Assembly: GCF_019393635.1 (NCBI RefSeq) | Contig: NC_057864.1 | Coordinates: forward strand, 476,550,617 to 476,614,616 | DNA: 64,000 nucleotides | Direction of reading: 5' to 3' | DNA from: Dromiciops gliroides | Lineage: Eukaryota; Chordata; Mammalia; Microbiotheria; Microbiotheriidae | Shown: piece after piece, positions 20,761 through 32,044 of the stretch | Numbering within the stretch: position 1 is the stretch's first letter | How the letters are laid out: the number at the start of each line of letters is the position of its first letter | Translations under genes and position numbers: made by a program | The notes under the pieces: generated by a model | Databases searched by the model: none | What the model was told of the DNA's origin: nothing | Seen by the model: only the letters and a program-made list of their open reading frames with translations

Positions 20761-22055
20761 GGGCCTAGAACCTAGCCTGGCATGACCTAAGCTGTAGACC
20801 TCCACCCTTAACAACTTGGGATTCCCCCCACCCCCCCACACCCCAGTGCTTCTCATCTGGGTGTGGGATCCAGAATCCTTCTGTCAGAGGGTGGGGGCAG
20901 GTAAACCCATGATCATAATATAATAACTGTGCCAGCCTTGACAGGGGGGAGGGCAGACCCCAGGGAGAAAGAGGACTTTAGGGACAGGAGGCATGGCAAT
21001 AAGCAAACTCCTTGTCCGGCTTCCTGTCCTGTTCCTACCCACCATGGTAGGTATCGGATCCATGATGGCCACCTAGCCAGGGAGAAATTACAAGTGGAAA
21101 TCCCACCACGATGTCAGTGGTATATCCCACTGTCCCACCCCTTCATCTTCCTGTTTTTCCCACCCCTCACCACCCCCCCTGCCTTATTTTAGCCCCTAAA
21201 TGGGAATCGGCCCAGGGAAAAAGATGAAGGTTTATTTGTATTGGGGGTGGGGAGGAAAGTGGGGAATCTGTTCCCATGAGCCCTTAGCTCCCCCCAAGCA
21301 GCTGGAGGGAGCCCTGGCTGCTGCAAGCCCCCATCTCCTCCCCTTTACTACAAGTAGGGCCAATGGAGGGGAGAATGACGGGAAGGCAAAGGTGACTCCC
21401 GCATTTCCCCGCTGAAGCACAGTTCTGTCCCGGGGAGAACACAGGACTTCAAGTCAGGTACCTTGGGTTCCCTCACAGTTCTGCTATGAACTTGCCCTCT
21501 CTGAGTCTCAGTGTCTTCTGCTGTGAAATGAGGGAGCTGGATTAGATGATTCCCAGGGGCTCCGTTATCTAGACCAGGAGCCAAGGAAGTTTGGGAGAAG
21601 TGGGGAGCAGAAGGAAGGACATGGACTCAGGTAGGACCCTAGGGTTCCAAAAGAAGGAATGAGGACCAGGTATAAAGAGACCTCTTCCTCTCCCCCCCTC
21701 CTCTAGTCAGGCATCTGATCCCAGGATGGACAAGGATTTCCTTCTTTCCTTGTTCCCTCCCCTGTGGTTCCTATAAAGTGAGAACATCTCTGTATCCTGG
21801 AGAGAGACCCTCCAGCTCAAGTCACAGGGCTCCTGCTGCCCATCCCCTTTCTTTAGCCTGGCAGGGATCTATGGGCTCCCTGAAAGACTTTTCTCTGGGG
21901 CCAGGGGCCTAATGCCGTGGAGCCCAGACTGGCAGAACTTGGCCCAAGGGAGGCCCCCTCATCATCAGAAGAGCAGCAGGCATAGCAGCATCTTTCTGGT
22001 GCGTGTGGATTTGCTGAAGAATTCTTGTCCAATAAAAAAAGAGAGAGAATCTGCC
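20761..22055 (+). other. MLXIPL: Probable MLXIPL 3'UTR
   Basis: About 1.3 kb of unique GC-rich sequence after the stop, without young transposons. The first good poly(A) signal is AATAAA at 22031-22036. The 3' end is inferred; transcript data would settle it. Confidence 0.55.
22031..22036 (+). terminator. Candidate poly(A) signal of MLXIPL
   Basis: AATAAA 1270 nt downstream of the stop, followed by a purine run and then T-rich sequence at about 22075-22085. Confidence 0.5.
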
Positions 22056-22344
22056 AAGACCTCATTGAGCCTCCTCTTGTTCAGGATTGGGGTCTAGCCA
22101 GTGCCCTGATTCCACAAGGATGTTTGAGGCTAGCTACACCCAGCTTTCAGGAACCCTTTTTCTTCCCACAAAATCTTTATTTTTCTCATTTAGATATGCC
22201 CTCTTGATGCCTTTTGTCTTTATGTCTTTGTTATTTCAGCCTTCCCCGCCTAGATTGAACCCCACCCTTGTCTGATCTCTGAAGCGAGGCAGGGTCAGGC
22301 CTGGCCTTGTAAGACTGCCTAGGCATACTCGTGGCTGCTGACCT

Positions 22345-22565
22345 TTCCTTTTATGGAAGTTAATATGACCTAGTGGACTGATTAAGCAAGTGCTGGCCCT
22401 GGAGTCAGGAGGAAATAGGGTCAAATCCTGCCCAAGACACTTACTAGCTGGACAATCAACAAGGACCTTGAGCAAGTCACTTAATCTCATTGGGCCTCAG
22501 TTTCCCCATCTGTAAAGTTGGAGAGTTGGACTAAGTGACCTCTGAGGTCTCTTCCACCTCTAGGT
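22345..22565 (+). repeat. MIR/THER1-like CORE-SINE
   Basis: Sense copy with 'ggccctggagtcaggaggaa', 'gagcaagtcacttaatctca', 'cagtttccccatctgtaaag' and 'gaggtctcttccacctctag' in order. It lies just downstream of MLXIPL. Confidence 0.75.
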
Positions 22566-22738
22566 CAATGATGTTATCATCTCTTGACAATGAAAAACAA
22601 GCAAAACCATGGATTTAGTAACCACATCTGACAATGTATATAATAGTCTGAGCTAGGAATATCCCACCTCTCCACTCTGAAGGAGTAAGCATGTTTCATG
22701 ATCTGTTCTCTGGGACTTTGAACAGTTTTCTAATTATT
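22566..22738. other. Short intergenic stretch
   Basis: No repeat or gene recognised between the THER1-like element and the next SINE. Confidence 0.6.
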
Positions 22739-22752
22739 CAGAACTTAACTTT

Positions 22753-22772
22753 CTTCCTTTCTTCCTTCCTTC

Positions 22773-22839
<67 letters not shown>

Positions 22840-22978
22840 TTTTTGTGGGGCAATGAGGGTTAAGTGACTTGCCCAGGGTCACACAGCTAGTAAGTGTCAA
22901 GTGTCTGAGGTCAAATTTGAACTCAGCTCCTCCTGAATCCAGGGCTGGTGCTTTTTCCACTGTGCCATCTAGCTGCCC
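22753..22978 (-). mobile_element. CORE-SINE whose tail became a (TTTC)n microsatellite
   Basis: Antisense full-length copy. Its poly(A) tail (left end, 22753-22839) is now about 20 TTTC/TTCC tetramers. Perfect 14-bp TSD cagaacttaacttt (22739-22752 and 22979-22992) shows that the microsatellite belongs to the insertion. Confidence 0.92.
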
Positions 22979-23069
22979 CAGAACTTAACTTTAAAGAATC
23001 TTTCTGCTCTAATTTTGTACACATGCCATCACAGCTAATAATGATGCTAACCTGAAACAAGATCTCGTG

Positions 23070-23112
23070 TGGATGAATGGATGGATGCATGGATAGGTGG
23101 ATGGATGGATGT
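23070..23112. repeat. (GGAT)n-like microsatellite
   Basis: About ten imperfect GGAT/GGATG units. They lead into an antisense L2-like end that continues at 25056, after the nested insertions. Confidence 0.85.
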
Positions 23113-23129
23113 ATAGGTAGAGCATTTTT

Positions 23130-24903
23130 TAAATCATAAAAATATTTTATTATTTTCCAGTTACATGTAAAGATAGTTTTCAACATTTGTTTTCATAAGA
23201 TTTTTAGTTTCAAATTTTTCTCCTTCCCTCCCTCCCTTACCTTCTCCCCTCCCCAAAAGAGAAAGCAGTCTGATATACGTTATATATGTACAGTCAAATT
23301 AAACATATTTCTGCATTAGTCATGTTGTGAAAGAAGAATTAAAACACAAGGGAAAAACCTCAAAAAAGAAAAGAAAAACAACCAAAAAGTAGAAACAGTA
23401 TGGTTCAATCTGCATTCAGAATCCACAGTTCTTTTTTCTGGATGTCGAGAACATTTTCCATCATGAATTCTTTGGAATTGTCTTGGATCATTGCACTGCT
23501 GCGGAGAGCCAAGTCTATCACAGCTTATCATCACACAATGTTGCTGTTATTGTGTATAATGTTCTCCTGGTTCTGCTCACTTCATTCAGCATCAGTCCAC
23601 TTAAGTCTTTCCAGGATTTTCTGAAATCTGACTGCTCATCATTTCATAGAGCACAATAGTATTCCATTACAATTATATACCACAACTTTTTAAGCCATCT
23701 TCCAGTTGATGGGCATTCCCTCAATTTCCCATTCTTTGCCACTACAGAAAGAGCTGCTATAAATATTTTTGTACATGCGGTTCCTTTTCCCTTTTCTATG
23801 ATCTCTTTGGGATACAGACCCAGTAGTGGTATTACTGGGTCAAAGGGTAGGCACAGTCCCATAGCCCTTCAGGCTTATTTCCAATTGTTCTCCAGTTCAA
23901 AACCCCACCAACAATGCATTAATGTTCCAATTTTTCCACATCTTCTCCAACATTTATTATTTTCCTTTTTTGTCATATTAGCTAATCTGATAGGTGTGAG
24001 GTAGTACCTCAGAGTTGTTTTAATTTGCATTTTTCTAATCAATAGTGATTTAAAGCATTTTTTCATATGGTAATGGATAGCTTTGATTTCTTTACCTGAA
24101 AACCGTCTATTCATATCCTTTGACCATTTCTCAATTGGGGAATGACTTGCATCCATTATAAATTTGATTTAGTTCCCTATATATTTTAGAAATGAGGCCT
24201 TTATCAGAAACACTGGCAGTAGCTTTCTGCTTCCCTTCTAATTTTGGCTGCATTGCTTCTGTTTGTAGAAAAAAATTTTAATGTAATGTAATCAAAATCA
24301 TCCATTTTGCATTTTATAATATTCTCTATCTCTTGTTTGGTCATAAATTGTTCTCCTCTCCATAGATCTGAGAGGTAAACAATTCCTTCCTCTCCTAACT
24401 TGCCTGTGGTATCACCCTTTATGTCTAAATCATGTACCCATTTTGATTTTACTTTGGTGTATGGTGTAAGATGTTGGTCTATGCCTAGTTTTCTGCCATA
24501 GTTTTCTTCCAGTTTTCCCAGTAGATTTTGCCAAATACTGAGTTCCTATCCCAGAAGCTGGAGTCTTTAGGTTTATCAAACAGTAGATTACAATAGTCAT
24601 TTACTACTGTAGCTCCTGTGCCTAACCTATTCCATTGATCCACCAACTCTATTTCTTTTTTTTTCTTTTTTTTTTTTTTTTTAGTGAGGCAGTTGGGGTT
24701 AAGTGACTTACCCAGGGTCACACAGCTAGTAAGTGTTAAGTGTCTGAGGCCGAATTTGAACTCAGGTCCTCCTGACTCCAGGGCCGGTGCTTTATCCACT
24801 GCGCCACCTAGCTGCCCTCCACTATTCTATTTCTTAGCCAGTGCCAAATAGTTTTGATGACTGGGCTTTATAGTATAGCTTCAGATTTGGTATGGCTAGC
24901 CCT
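23130..24903 (-). mobile_element. L1, 5'-truncated, antisense, with nested SINE
   Basis: The reverse strand holds the 3' part of L1 ORF2 and the 3'UTR. Recognisable ORF2 pieces in different frames include [20 protein letters not shown] (near 24140-24080), CWRRCGKIGTLMHCWWGFEL (near 23945-23890) and MGLCLPFDPVIPLLGLYPKE (near 23860-23800). Frameshifts separate them, so the copy is dead. Flanked by the 16-bp TSD taggtagagcattttt (23114-23129, 24904-24919). A SINE at 24659-24818 interrupts it. Confidence 0.9.
24659..24818 (-). mobile_element. CORE-SINE nested in L1
   Basis: Antisense full-length copy with a long T-run. The L1 word 'tctatttctt' occurs on both sides (24649-24658 and 24826-24835), so this SINE inserted after the L1. 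Confidence 0.88.
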
Positions 24904-24919
24904 AGGTAGAGCATTTTTT

Positions 24920-25055
24920 TTTTTGTGGGGCAATTGGGGTTAAGTGACTTGCCCAGGGTCACACAGCTAGTGTCAAGTGTCTGAGGTCAGATTTGAACTC
25001 AGGTCCTCCTGAATCCAGGGCCCATGCTCTATCCACTGCACTACCTTGCTGCCCC
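24920..25055 (-). mobile_element. CORE-SINE inserted at the L1 target duplicate
   Basis: Antisense copy lacking part of the 'gtaagtgt' segment. It is flanked by the same taggtagagcattttt word (24904-24919 and 25056-25071) that flanks the neighbouring L1. Confidence 0.92.
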
Positions 25056-25071
25056 TAGGTAGAGCATTTTT

Positions 25072-25200
25072 AAGGACATACTATATACCAGGCACTGTAC
25101 TAAGCATGGAGGATACAAATACATGTAAGCAAGATGACCCCTGCCCTCAAAGAGCTTACATTCTAATGGGAAAAGACACATACAGCAGTGCTAGAAATGG
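25072..25200 (-). repeat. L2-like 3' end, antisense
   Basis: 'tatataccaggcactgtact', 'ctgccctcaaagagcttaca', 'ttctaatgggaaaag': the antisense L2 3' end. It is the host element that was split by the L1 and SINE at 23114-25071. Confidence 0.7.
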
Positions 25201-25560
25201 ATGGGTTATGGGCGGTGGGGAGGACAACTCGCCAACTAAAGAGGAGGTAGTCAGGGGCGGGGTCCTTCCTAAAACAGTGATCCCACAGTGAGAGCCACCA
25301 GTAAGGAGCGGAGAGTCCCAAGGCAGAAGATTCCCATGGTGGCAATGCACCAGGTGAGAAGAAGGAGGTGAATTCCTGGGAAAGTCAAGGTTACAATAGA
25401 AGGAAAAGTGCTATCAAGCTCGAAAAGCTCAGATAAAGAATGGTGTCTGAAATGTCAAGTGAGTCTGAGAATGCTGTGTTGGGGGGAGGGGGCCTGTCCT
25501 GGCTCCAATGCTATTCTTGCCCCGTTGTGGCTTTCATCCTAGCCCTCCTGTTATCACATG
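25201..25560. other. Intergenic, nothing recognised
   Basis: About 360 bp of apparently old or unique sequence with no clear repeat or gene signal. Confidence 0.5.
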
Positions 25561-25574
25561 CCTGCAGTGGTTTC

Positions 25575-26110
25575 CTATGACTAAGCCTATTCTGTTAGGC
25601 TATATGTCAGTCATTCCACCCCAGCATCAGATTTGCAGAATTTGTCATCTGCAAGTTTGACAACCCCATCATGTATACCTTCATCTGACTTGTCAGTAAA
25701 AATGTTGAACAGGACCATGCCCGGGTCCAGTTAGTTTGCTAGGAATCCATTAGTTACTACTCTTTGGGTGGTCAGTAAGTTCCAATCTCCTTTCCACATG
25801 AATTTCTTGGAAATCTAGTACACGGTGTTCCTGCCTTTCACCCCACTCCATTTGTATCGTCATCGTGTCCCCCAAGAAACAGATGAAGTTTAACTGATGT
25901 TACTTGTTCTTAACGCACTAGTCATAATCACCTCTTTCTTTTCCTATGCGCTCACCAACTCTAATAATAGATTCTAGATTTTTGCCAGGTAACGAAGTCA
26001 GTCTTACTGGCCTGGAGTTTGAAGAATCCACCTCCTCCTCTCTAAAAATCAGGACAACATTCACTCATCTCCAATTCTATAGCACCTCTCCTGCGCCCAA
26101 TAGTTTTTCA
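25575..26110 (-). mobile_element. L3/CR1-like LINE fragment, antisense
   Basis: Carries the antisense CR1-clade signature in order: 'tttgtcatctgcaagtttga', a 'cagtaaaaatgttgaacagg' block, 'ccattagttactactctttg', then 'ttactggcctggagtttg' and 'ctccaattctatagcacctc'. The order matches the 3' ORF of CR1/L3 elements as I know them. It is strongly decayed. Confidence 0.65.
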
Positions 26111-26137
26111 ACAATTATAATAGCTGATATGTACGTA

Positions 26138-26395
26138 GGGTAGCTAGGTGGCACCACAGTGCACAGAGCACTAGGCCCGGAGAGAGGAAGACTCATCTTC
26201 ATGAGTTCAAATCTGGCCTCAGACACTTACTCTCTATGGGACCCCAGACAAGTCACTTAACCCTGTTTGCCTCAGTTTCCTCATTTGGAAAATGATCTGG
26301 AGAAGGAAATGGCAAACCGTTCCAGTATCTTTGCCAAGAAAACCCCAAATGGGGTCTTGAAGAGTTGGACATAACTGAACAACAAAATGTAGATT
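26138..26395 (+). mobile_element. SINE with RTE/BovB-like tail
   Basis: Starts with a CORE-SINE-like head ('gtagctaggtggcaccacag'). After 'cagtttcctcatttggaaaa' comes 'ctggagaaggaaatggcaaa', 'ccagtatctttgccaagaaa', 'accccaaatggggtc' and 'gttggacataactgaacaac'. The last part resembles the 3' end of BovB/RTE elements. Confidence 0.8.
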
Positions 26396-26600
26396 TTAAA
26401 GTTTGAGATGCACTTTGCACGTAATATCTCATTGATACTCGAAATAACCATGCAGGTAGATACTATTTTCCCCATTTTATAGATGAGAAAACTGAGGTTG
26501 AAAGGCTGTGACTTTCTCAGAGACTAGTAAGTGATTAGGGCAGGATTTGAACTCAAGCCTTTCTGACTCTAAATCCAGTTCCTTATGCACTATGCCACAA
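26396..26600 (-). repeat. MIR-like fragment, antisense
   Basis: 'ccattttatagatgagaaaa' then 'ctgaggttgaaaggc' and 'tttgaactcaagcctttctg' are typical antisense MIR motifs. Confidence 0.7.
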
Positions 26601-26789
26601 TGTCCAATAATCACTGATATCAGTTCAGCAATAACCTACCCAAATTTTGGAGGGTTTGTTTTTGGCTCCCTGAGATATTGCTTTGGGTCAGGTTATTTGA
26701 ACTCAACAGGTTCCCTTTTTATCTTCTCCCTTAATTTGGCTTTCAGTTACCTTTTCAACATCCAATCCAACATCTGTCCTCAAAATGTC

Positions 26790-27015
26790 TTTTTTGGGGT
26801 GCCCTCATTTCCATTGCCACCAGCTTGGTGCAGACTCCTATCACATCACACCTGGACCAGTGCAACAGCTTCCTTTGCAATCCTCCCACTTTTAGTCCCT
26901 CCCTTTCCATTCCACCTGTGCACCCCAGCCTGAATAGTTTTAGTGAAGCGCTGATTTTGTGATCACTGCTCCTCTACCCCAAACCAATCAATAACTGCCT
27001 ATTGCCCCAGTCAAG
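26790..27015 (+). repeat. L2-like ORF2 fragment
   Basis: 'acctggaccagtgcaacagc', 'cattccacctgtgcacccca' and 'caatcaataactgcctattg' correspond to the sense 3' part of L2 ORF2. Confidence 0.6.
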
Positions 27016-27485
27016 TTGCCTGTGGATGAGGGAAATGCCAGCTTCCCTAGGAAGGCAGAATAAAAGGAAGTGAAAGTCGCCCTGCTTGCTTTCAGGGCTA
27101 CTCCCTCAGGACTAGCTGGCTGTCTGTCCTTGGAAGGAGCCCTTCCGAAGGAAAGGGGTGCCTTCCACTGGGAGAGCCTGAGAGTGTGGAAGGAAGAAGG
27201 TGGGAGTGGATATGATTCTATCTGGGAACGCTGACCCCATTCTCTATGCCTAGTCTGCTGACTGCAAGGACCTTGAAAGTTCCCAGTTCAGCATCTGCCC
27301 CCACAGCTCTATAGGGGAGATGCAGCATCCACACCAGCTCTGGGAGGAGACTGGCAACAGAAAACGAAAGAAAGTTTTTGAAACTAGAATAGCCAGAGGG
27401 TCTGCAGTCAGGATGACTTCCTCCGGGCTAAGCCTGTCACCTGCTGATAAGGCTACTGAGAGCTCACATTTCCATAGCCTTTTTT
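27016..27485. other. Unassigned 470-bp stretch
   Basis: I recognise neither gene nor repeat. 'cagaataaaaggaag' at about 27056 could be a poly(A) signal and the segment might be an old LTR, but there is no boundary evidence. Confidence 0.4.
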
Positions 27486-27498
27486 CTTCCATAGCCTT

Positions 27499-27633
27499 AT
27501 TTTATTTTTATTTTTTGTTTGTTTTTGAGGGGCAATGAGGGTTAAGTGACTTGCCCAGGGTCACACAGCTAGTGTCAGATCCTCCTGAATCCAGGGCTGG
27601 TGCTTTATCCACTGCGCCACCTAGCTGCCCCCT
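27499..27633 (-). mobile_element. CORE-SINE with internal deletion
   Basis: Antisense copy missing about 25 bp after 'acacagctag'. TSD cttccatagcctt (27486-27498) and ctttcatagcctt (27634-27646), one mismatch. Confidence 0.9.
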
Positions 27634-27869
27634 CTTTCATAGCCTTTTAAGGCTAACACTAAATGCTTGTATCCCAACAGCTTTCCCATTCTCTACATTA
27701 TCCAATCAAACAACAAGGGCTTATCCATACAGTTCCTCCAGTGTGCTCAAGACAGAATGAAACCATCCCTACTCTCAAAAACCTTACAGTCCAATAATGG
27801 GGCTTTTTTAAACCCACAACTATGAAACACTGGGAAAAAAAGATCAGAAAGATGGATTATGCTAGACAG

Positions 27870-28040
27870 GGCAGTACAATGGGATGCAGGTTGGATTTGA
27901 TATCCAAGGACCTGGGTTCAAATCCCAGCTCTGCCAAATGAATACCACTATGACCTTGGGCAACTTATGTAACCTCTCTGGGCCTCAACTTTCTCATTTG
28001 AAAAATGAGGGGGTGATAGAAGACCATTTCCAATAAATTA
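27870..28040 (+). repeat. MIR/THER1-like fragment
   Basis: 'gacctgggttcaaatcccag', 'tatgaccttgggcaacttat' and 'ctttctcatttgaaaaatga' give the MIR/THER1 order. Confidence 0.7.
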
Positions 28041-28051
28041 AAAATTAATTT

Positions 28052-28197
28052 TAATTTTTTTTGGTGAGGTAATTGGGGTTAAGTGACCTGCCCAGAGTCA
28101 CACAGCTAGTAAGTATCAAGTGTCTGAGGCCAGGTTTGAACTCAGGTCCTCCTGAATCCAGGGTTGGTGCTTTATCCACTGTGCCACCTAGCTGCCC
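28052..28197 (-). mobile_element. CORE-SINE (WSINE1/MAR1-type)
   Basis: Antisense copy from 'ttttttttggtgaggtaatt' to 'ccacctagctgcccct'. The TSD is not clear because both flanks are A/T-rich. Confidence 0.88.
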
Positions 28198-28227
28198 CTA
28201 AAAATTTTTTTAAAAAAGAATGATGCT

Positions 28228-28385
28228 GGGGAAGCTAGGTGGCGCAGTGGATAGAGCACCGGCCCTGGAGTCAGGAGTACCTGAGTTCAAATCCGGCCTC
28301 AGACACTTAACACTTACTAGCTGTGTGACCGTGGGAAAGTCACTTAACCCCAATTGCCTCACTAAAAAAAAAAAAAAAAAAGAAA
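28228..28385 (+). mobile_element. CORE-SINE (WSINE1/MAR1-type)
   Basis: Sense full-length copy ending in an A-run, abutting L1 3'UTR sequence ('acaaccaaaaagtagaaaca'). Confidence 0.9.
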
Positions 28386-28945
28386 GAAAAACAACCAAAA
28401 AGTAGAAACAGTACGGTTCAATCTGCATTCAATGTTCTTTTTTCTGGATATGGAGAACATTTGCCATCATGAGTCCTTTGGAATCGTCTTGGGTCATTGT
28501 ATTGCTGAGAAGAGCTAAGTCTATCACAGTTGATCATCACACAAGGTTGCTGTTACTGTGTACAATGTTCTCCTGGTTCTGCTCACTTCACTCAGCATCA
28601 GTCCACTTAAGTCTTTCAAGTTTTTTCTGAAATCTTCCTGCTCATCATTTCTTACAGCACAATAGTATTCCATTTCATTCATATACCACAACTTGTTCAG
28701 CTATTTCCCAACTGATCAACATTCCCATAATTTCCAATTCTTTGCCACCACAAAGAGAGCTGCTATATTTTTGTACATGTGGTTCCCTTTTCTATGATCT
28801 CTGGGATACAGATGTAGTAATGGTATTACTGGGTCAAAGGGTATATACAGTCCCATAGCCCTTTGGGCATAGTTCCAAATTGCTCTCCAGAATGGTTGGA
28901 TCAGCTGACAACTCCACCAACAATGCATTAGTAGAACCTGCCCTT
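28386..28945 (-). mobile_element. L1 ORF2 3' fragment, antisense
   Basis: Nearly parallel to 23370-23920 of the other antisense L1: 'gtagaaacagtacggttcaa', 'cagcacaatagtattccatt', 'ccaccaacaatgcatta'. Truncated at both ends. Confidence 0.85.
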
Positions 28946-28989
28946 CTTTGTAGAGGTAGGGGGAAGGGGGAGAGAGAAGGGAGAGAGGG

Positions 28990-29220
28990 AAAGGGGCAAG
29001 ATGGGAGTAACCATTTATAGAATGCCTACTGTGTGCCAGGCACTGTGTTGTATTTTGTTTTACAAATATCCACTCATTTGAGGTGATCGACAATGACCAT
29101 AGAACAACATTGCATGAAATGACAGATTTGGATGATACATTGGCTTATTTTTGCTGAACTTTTTTCTTTCTTTTTATTCTTTGTTATGAATGCAGTAAAA
29201 GAGGCCTGTGTGTAGGGGTT
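28990..29220. repeat. L2-like and L1-3'-like remnants
   Basis: 29000-29060 has 'tagaatgcctactgtgtgcc' (antisense L2 end). 29085-29215 resembles an L1 3'UTR ('tttgctgaacttttttcttt'). Confidence 0.5.
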
Positions 29221-29299
29221 ACATAAGAGATGAATTTCTGGGAAGCGAGGGAAGAGGGATATTTGAGGAGATCCAAGTGATACACAAATGAAATATATC

Positions 29300-29500
29300 A
29301 TTATTTGTTGTTACTGCTATTGAGTCATTTGGTCCTATCTGACTCTTCATGATCCCATGGAACATAGTACATCAGACCTGTCTAGCCATCTCATTCTCTG
29401 CCATCCCCTTTTTCCTTTAACCTTAAATCTTTCCCAATGTCAGGTTCTTTTCCAGTTGTTTTTAAATCTTAGCAGGTGATGGAGACTGTTCCAATTAACC
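29300..29500 (-). repeat. Possible decayed RTE-tailed SINE
   Basis: 'ttgttgttactgctattgag' then 'tctgactcttcatgatccca' recalls the antisense RTE-tailed SINE end. The rest is too diverged. Confidence 0.45.
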
Positions 29501-30725
29501 CCATGATTTTTCAAGACCTGAGCTTTTGCCTGGAAATTTGTAAATCATCTTTAGTCATATTTATTGATGCCTTGTTTAAAGAACAAAGATACTTCTTGAT
29601 CAGGGCTGCCTTGAGATTAGTTAGCTGGCTTGGATAGGTCTGCTGGCACCTCTTAGAGAATTGGTTTTCATGACTGTGGTTCCCTAAAGATGGCTGCATT
29701 AAAAGACCCTAGGGAGAGCAGAACCAGGGAGCTGGCACTCCTTGTTTGGAGGACAGACCAGAGTGGGCCTGGGTTTGGGGGTAGGGATATACAGTTTTCC
29801 TCCTCATTCTCCCCAGGGACTATGAATGGTTGCCTTGGGGCAGAAGCCAGTGGGCATTACAGGTACTTGCCTAGAGCTTTCTTACCCATTCACTTCCTAC
29901 AGAGGGTGCCCTAGAGTGGACATCTCAGGCTAAGAAATGACAGGACCCAGGACAGTGGTGAAATATCCTGCATGTCCTCACCCACATGGCCATGGAGAAT
30001 GTTCCTAAACTCGACTTCTGGGTAGACTTCAAATTTCCTAGGCAGCAGGACCCTAGAATCCAGCTTTCTGGCAGAGAAGCAACGTTTCTTTAGCAATACC
30101 GGCCTAGGGGTTGCCTTGAGAGTAATGGGAAGTTCAAGAGTTCAGAGCTAATCCATCAAAGGGAATGAGTGGAGAGTCAATAGGCAACATTCCTCTTAGA
30201 GAGAGAAGAGGATCAGCCCCAAAGGTGAAGGAGCAGGAAGGCCCTTAGAGCCACTACATGGAGGGTTCAGAAGACCTTTACTTTGCTCCCACTATTACCA
30301 TGGACAATTTGGACAGTGCTGGCTTAATGGGTCCTGTCCAGAAGCTTCAAAGTATACTTACTTTACAAGAGGGAGTCCAAACCACAGAGTAACACTATAG
30401 GAAATCTGAAAGGAAGTATATAGTGAAAAAGGATTTTTCTGGAATATCAGGTTGTTGTCCCATTGGCAACCCCACTTTCAGTCCTCCTCCAAGAGGAGCT
30501 ATTATGAGAGCTTTATGTATCTTCTGTATTTGTTTATGCACTTCTGGGAGTCCTCTGAGCTGTCTGCATTTTCTCTGGGGTAAATAAAGGCTGCCCTCTA
30601 TCAGATATGCATTTGTTACCTTGGATGCTTATATAGATGCTGGGGTCAGTGTTACCAGCATTTGTGAAAACCTAGACATAAGTAATACAATGAGGAGACC
30701 TCCCAGAGAAAACTCTGTGAGGAAA
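29501..30725. other. Unassigned 1.2-kb stretch, possibly LTR-derived
   Basis: No gene and no familiar SINE or LINE. An AATAAA at 30583-30588 follows 'ctgcattttctctggggta', a layout like an LTR R/U5 boundary. I could not find matching ends. Confidence 0.35.
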
Positions 30726-30729
30726 TAAT

Positions 30730-30895
30730 AATTTTTTTTTCATTTTCTATTTTATTTTTAATTTTTCTCAATTACATGTAAAGATATTTTTTGAGTTCCA
30801 AATTTTTCTCCCACCCTCCCTTCCCTCTCCCTTCCTGGGGCCAGCAAGCAATTTGATATAGGTTATACATTACAATCATGTTAAACATAGGAAAT
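30730..30895 (-). mobile_element. L1 3'UTR fragment, antisense
   Basis: 'ctcaattacatgtaaagata' and 'tccaaatttttctcccaccc' match the same part of the L1 3' ends at 17390 and 23150. Only the extreme 3' end is present. Confidence 0.75.
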
Positions 30896-30964
30896 AACCA
30901 ATCAAACCAAAGGTGCTGACTTCTAGGAAGAGACCTCTGAGATCAGACATCGACATTGATGTCG

Positions 30965-31003
30965 ATGACACCACCACCACCACCACCACCATCATCATCA
31001 TTG
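30965..31003. repeat. (CAC)n/(CAT)n microsatellite
   Basis: Eight CAC units followed by CAT units, directly ahead of a MIR3-like antisense repeat. Confidence 0.9.
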
Positions 31004-31250
31004 CTAGCATTTATAAAGCACCTACTATGTGCCAGGCACTCTGCTAAACACTTTACCAATATTATATCATTTGATCCTCACAATAACCTTGGGAGATATA
31101 TGTTAATATTATCTCCATTTTATAGTTGAAGAAACTAAGGCAGAGTTTAAGTGACTTTAAGGTCATATAGCTAGTGTTTGAAGCTGGATTTGAAGTCAGG
31201 TTTTCTTGTCTCTGCGATCAGCATTCTATCAACTGTGCCACTCAGATGCC
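31004..31250 (-). repeat. MIR3/THER-like repeat, antisense
   Basis: 'tgtgccaggcactctgctaa', 'tttgatcctcacaataacct', 'ctccattttatagttgaaga' and 'tagctagtgtttgaagctgg' in antisense MIR order. Confidence 0.75.
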
Positions 31251-31795
31251 TTGATTCTTGTAAACTCAGAATTGGAGGCATCCAGGTTCACAGACTACAC
31301 AAAAATAAAAGGTTTTAAATTTTTCAGAATTTGAAAAAGTAAAAGATGAAAGGTTTTCTGCACAAGAAGAAGCATCGTTTCTAAAATAAAGATGCAGGAG
31401 GATATTTTTATATTATATATATCAGTTAAAGATCTGACATTCGGAACCTATAAGGAAGGGATGCCTATCTGGAATGACTATAATACACATTCCTAAGTGG
31501 GGCAAAGGGCAAAGGACATGAATAGATGACTTATGAAAAGTGGAAATAGCCACATGGAAAAAATCATGAAAATCCCTAATAGTTCCAGAAATGTAAATCC
31601 AGATATCCTCAAGATCCCATTTATTACTCACTACAATGACAATGGTAACAAAATTCAATATTGGTGATAAAATTGAATGCAGAGGTGGCAGATTCAGACA
31701 GACTTAGAAGCAAGTACAGAACAACATTTTTACCTGCTTATTAATTTGGGGGGTTCTATCTTGTCATATGCTAAGGCTTTTATGTAGGATACTAT
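31251..31795. other. Intergenic, L1-like remnants
   Basis: A/T-rich. 'ggcaaaggacatgaatagat' with 'aaaatccctaatagttccag' resembles the L1 ORF2 segment that encodes KDMNR (decayed, + orientation, about 31500-31590). The rest is unrecognised. Confidence 0.45.
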
Positions 31796-31799
31796 TCCC

Positions 31800-32012
31800 T
31801 GTGTTCTTTGATTCAAATTTCTAGAGTTGGAAGGAATTTTAGCCGCCAACTGGTCCATTGGACCTCTCATTTTATGGATAAGGAAACTGATGTGAGGAAA
31901 GTTAAATGACCTGCCCAAATATAGATAGGAAGTGAGTGTAAGAGGTAGGATCTGATCCCAGGTCCTCTGTTTCAAGAGCCAGTGCTCTCCAATGTACCAC
32001 ACTGCTTTGTAG
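31800..32012 (-). repeat. MIR-like repeat, antisense
   Basis: 'cattttatggataaggaaac', 'aaatgacctgcccaaatata' and 'caagagccagtgctctccaa' in order. Confidence 0.75.
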
Positions 32013-32044
32013 ATTTATTTGTTTTTATTCACAATTAAGTTCTT

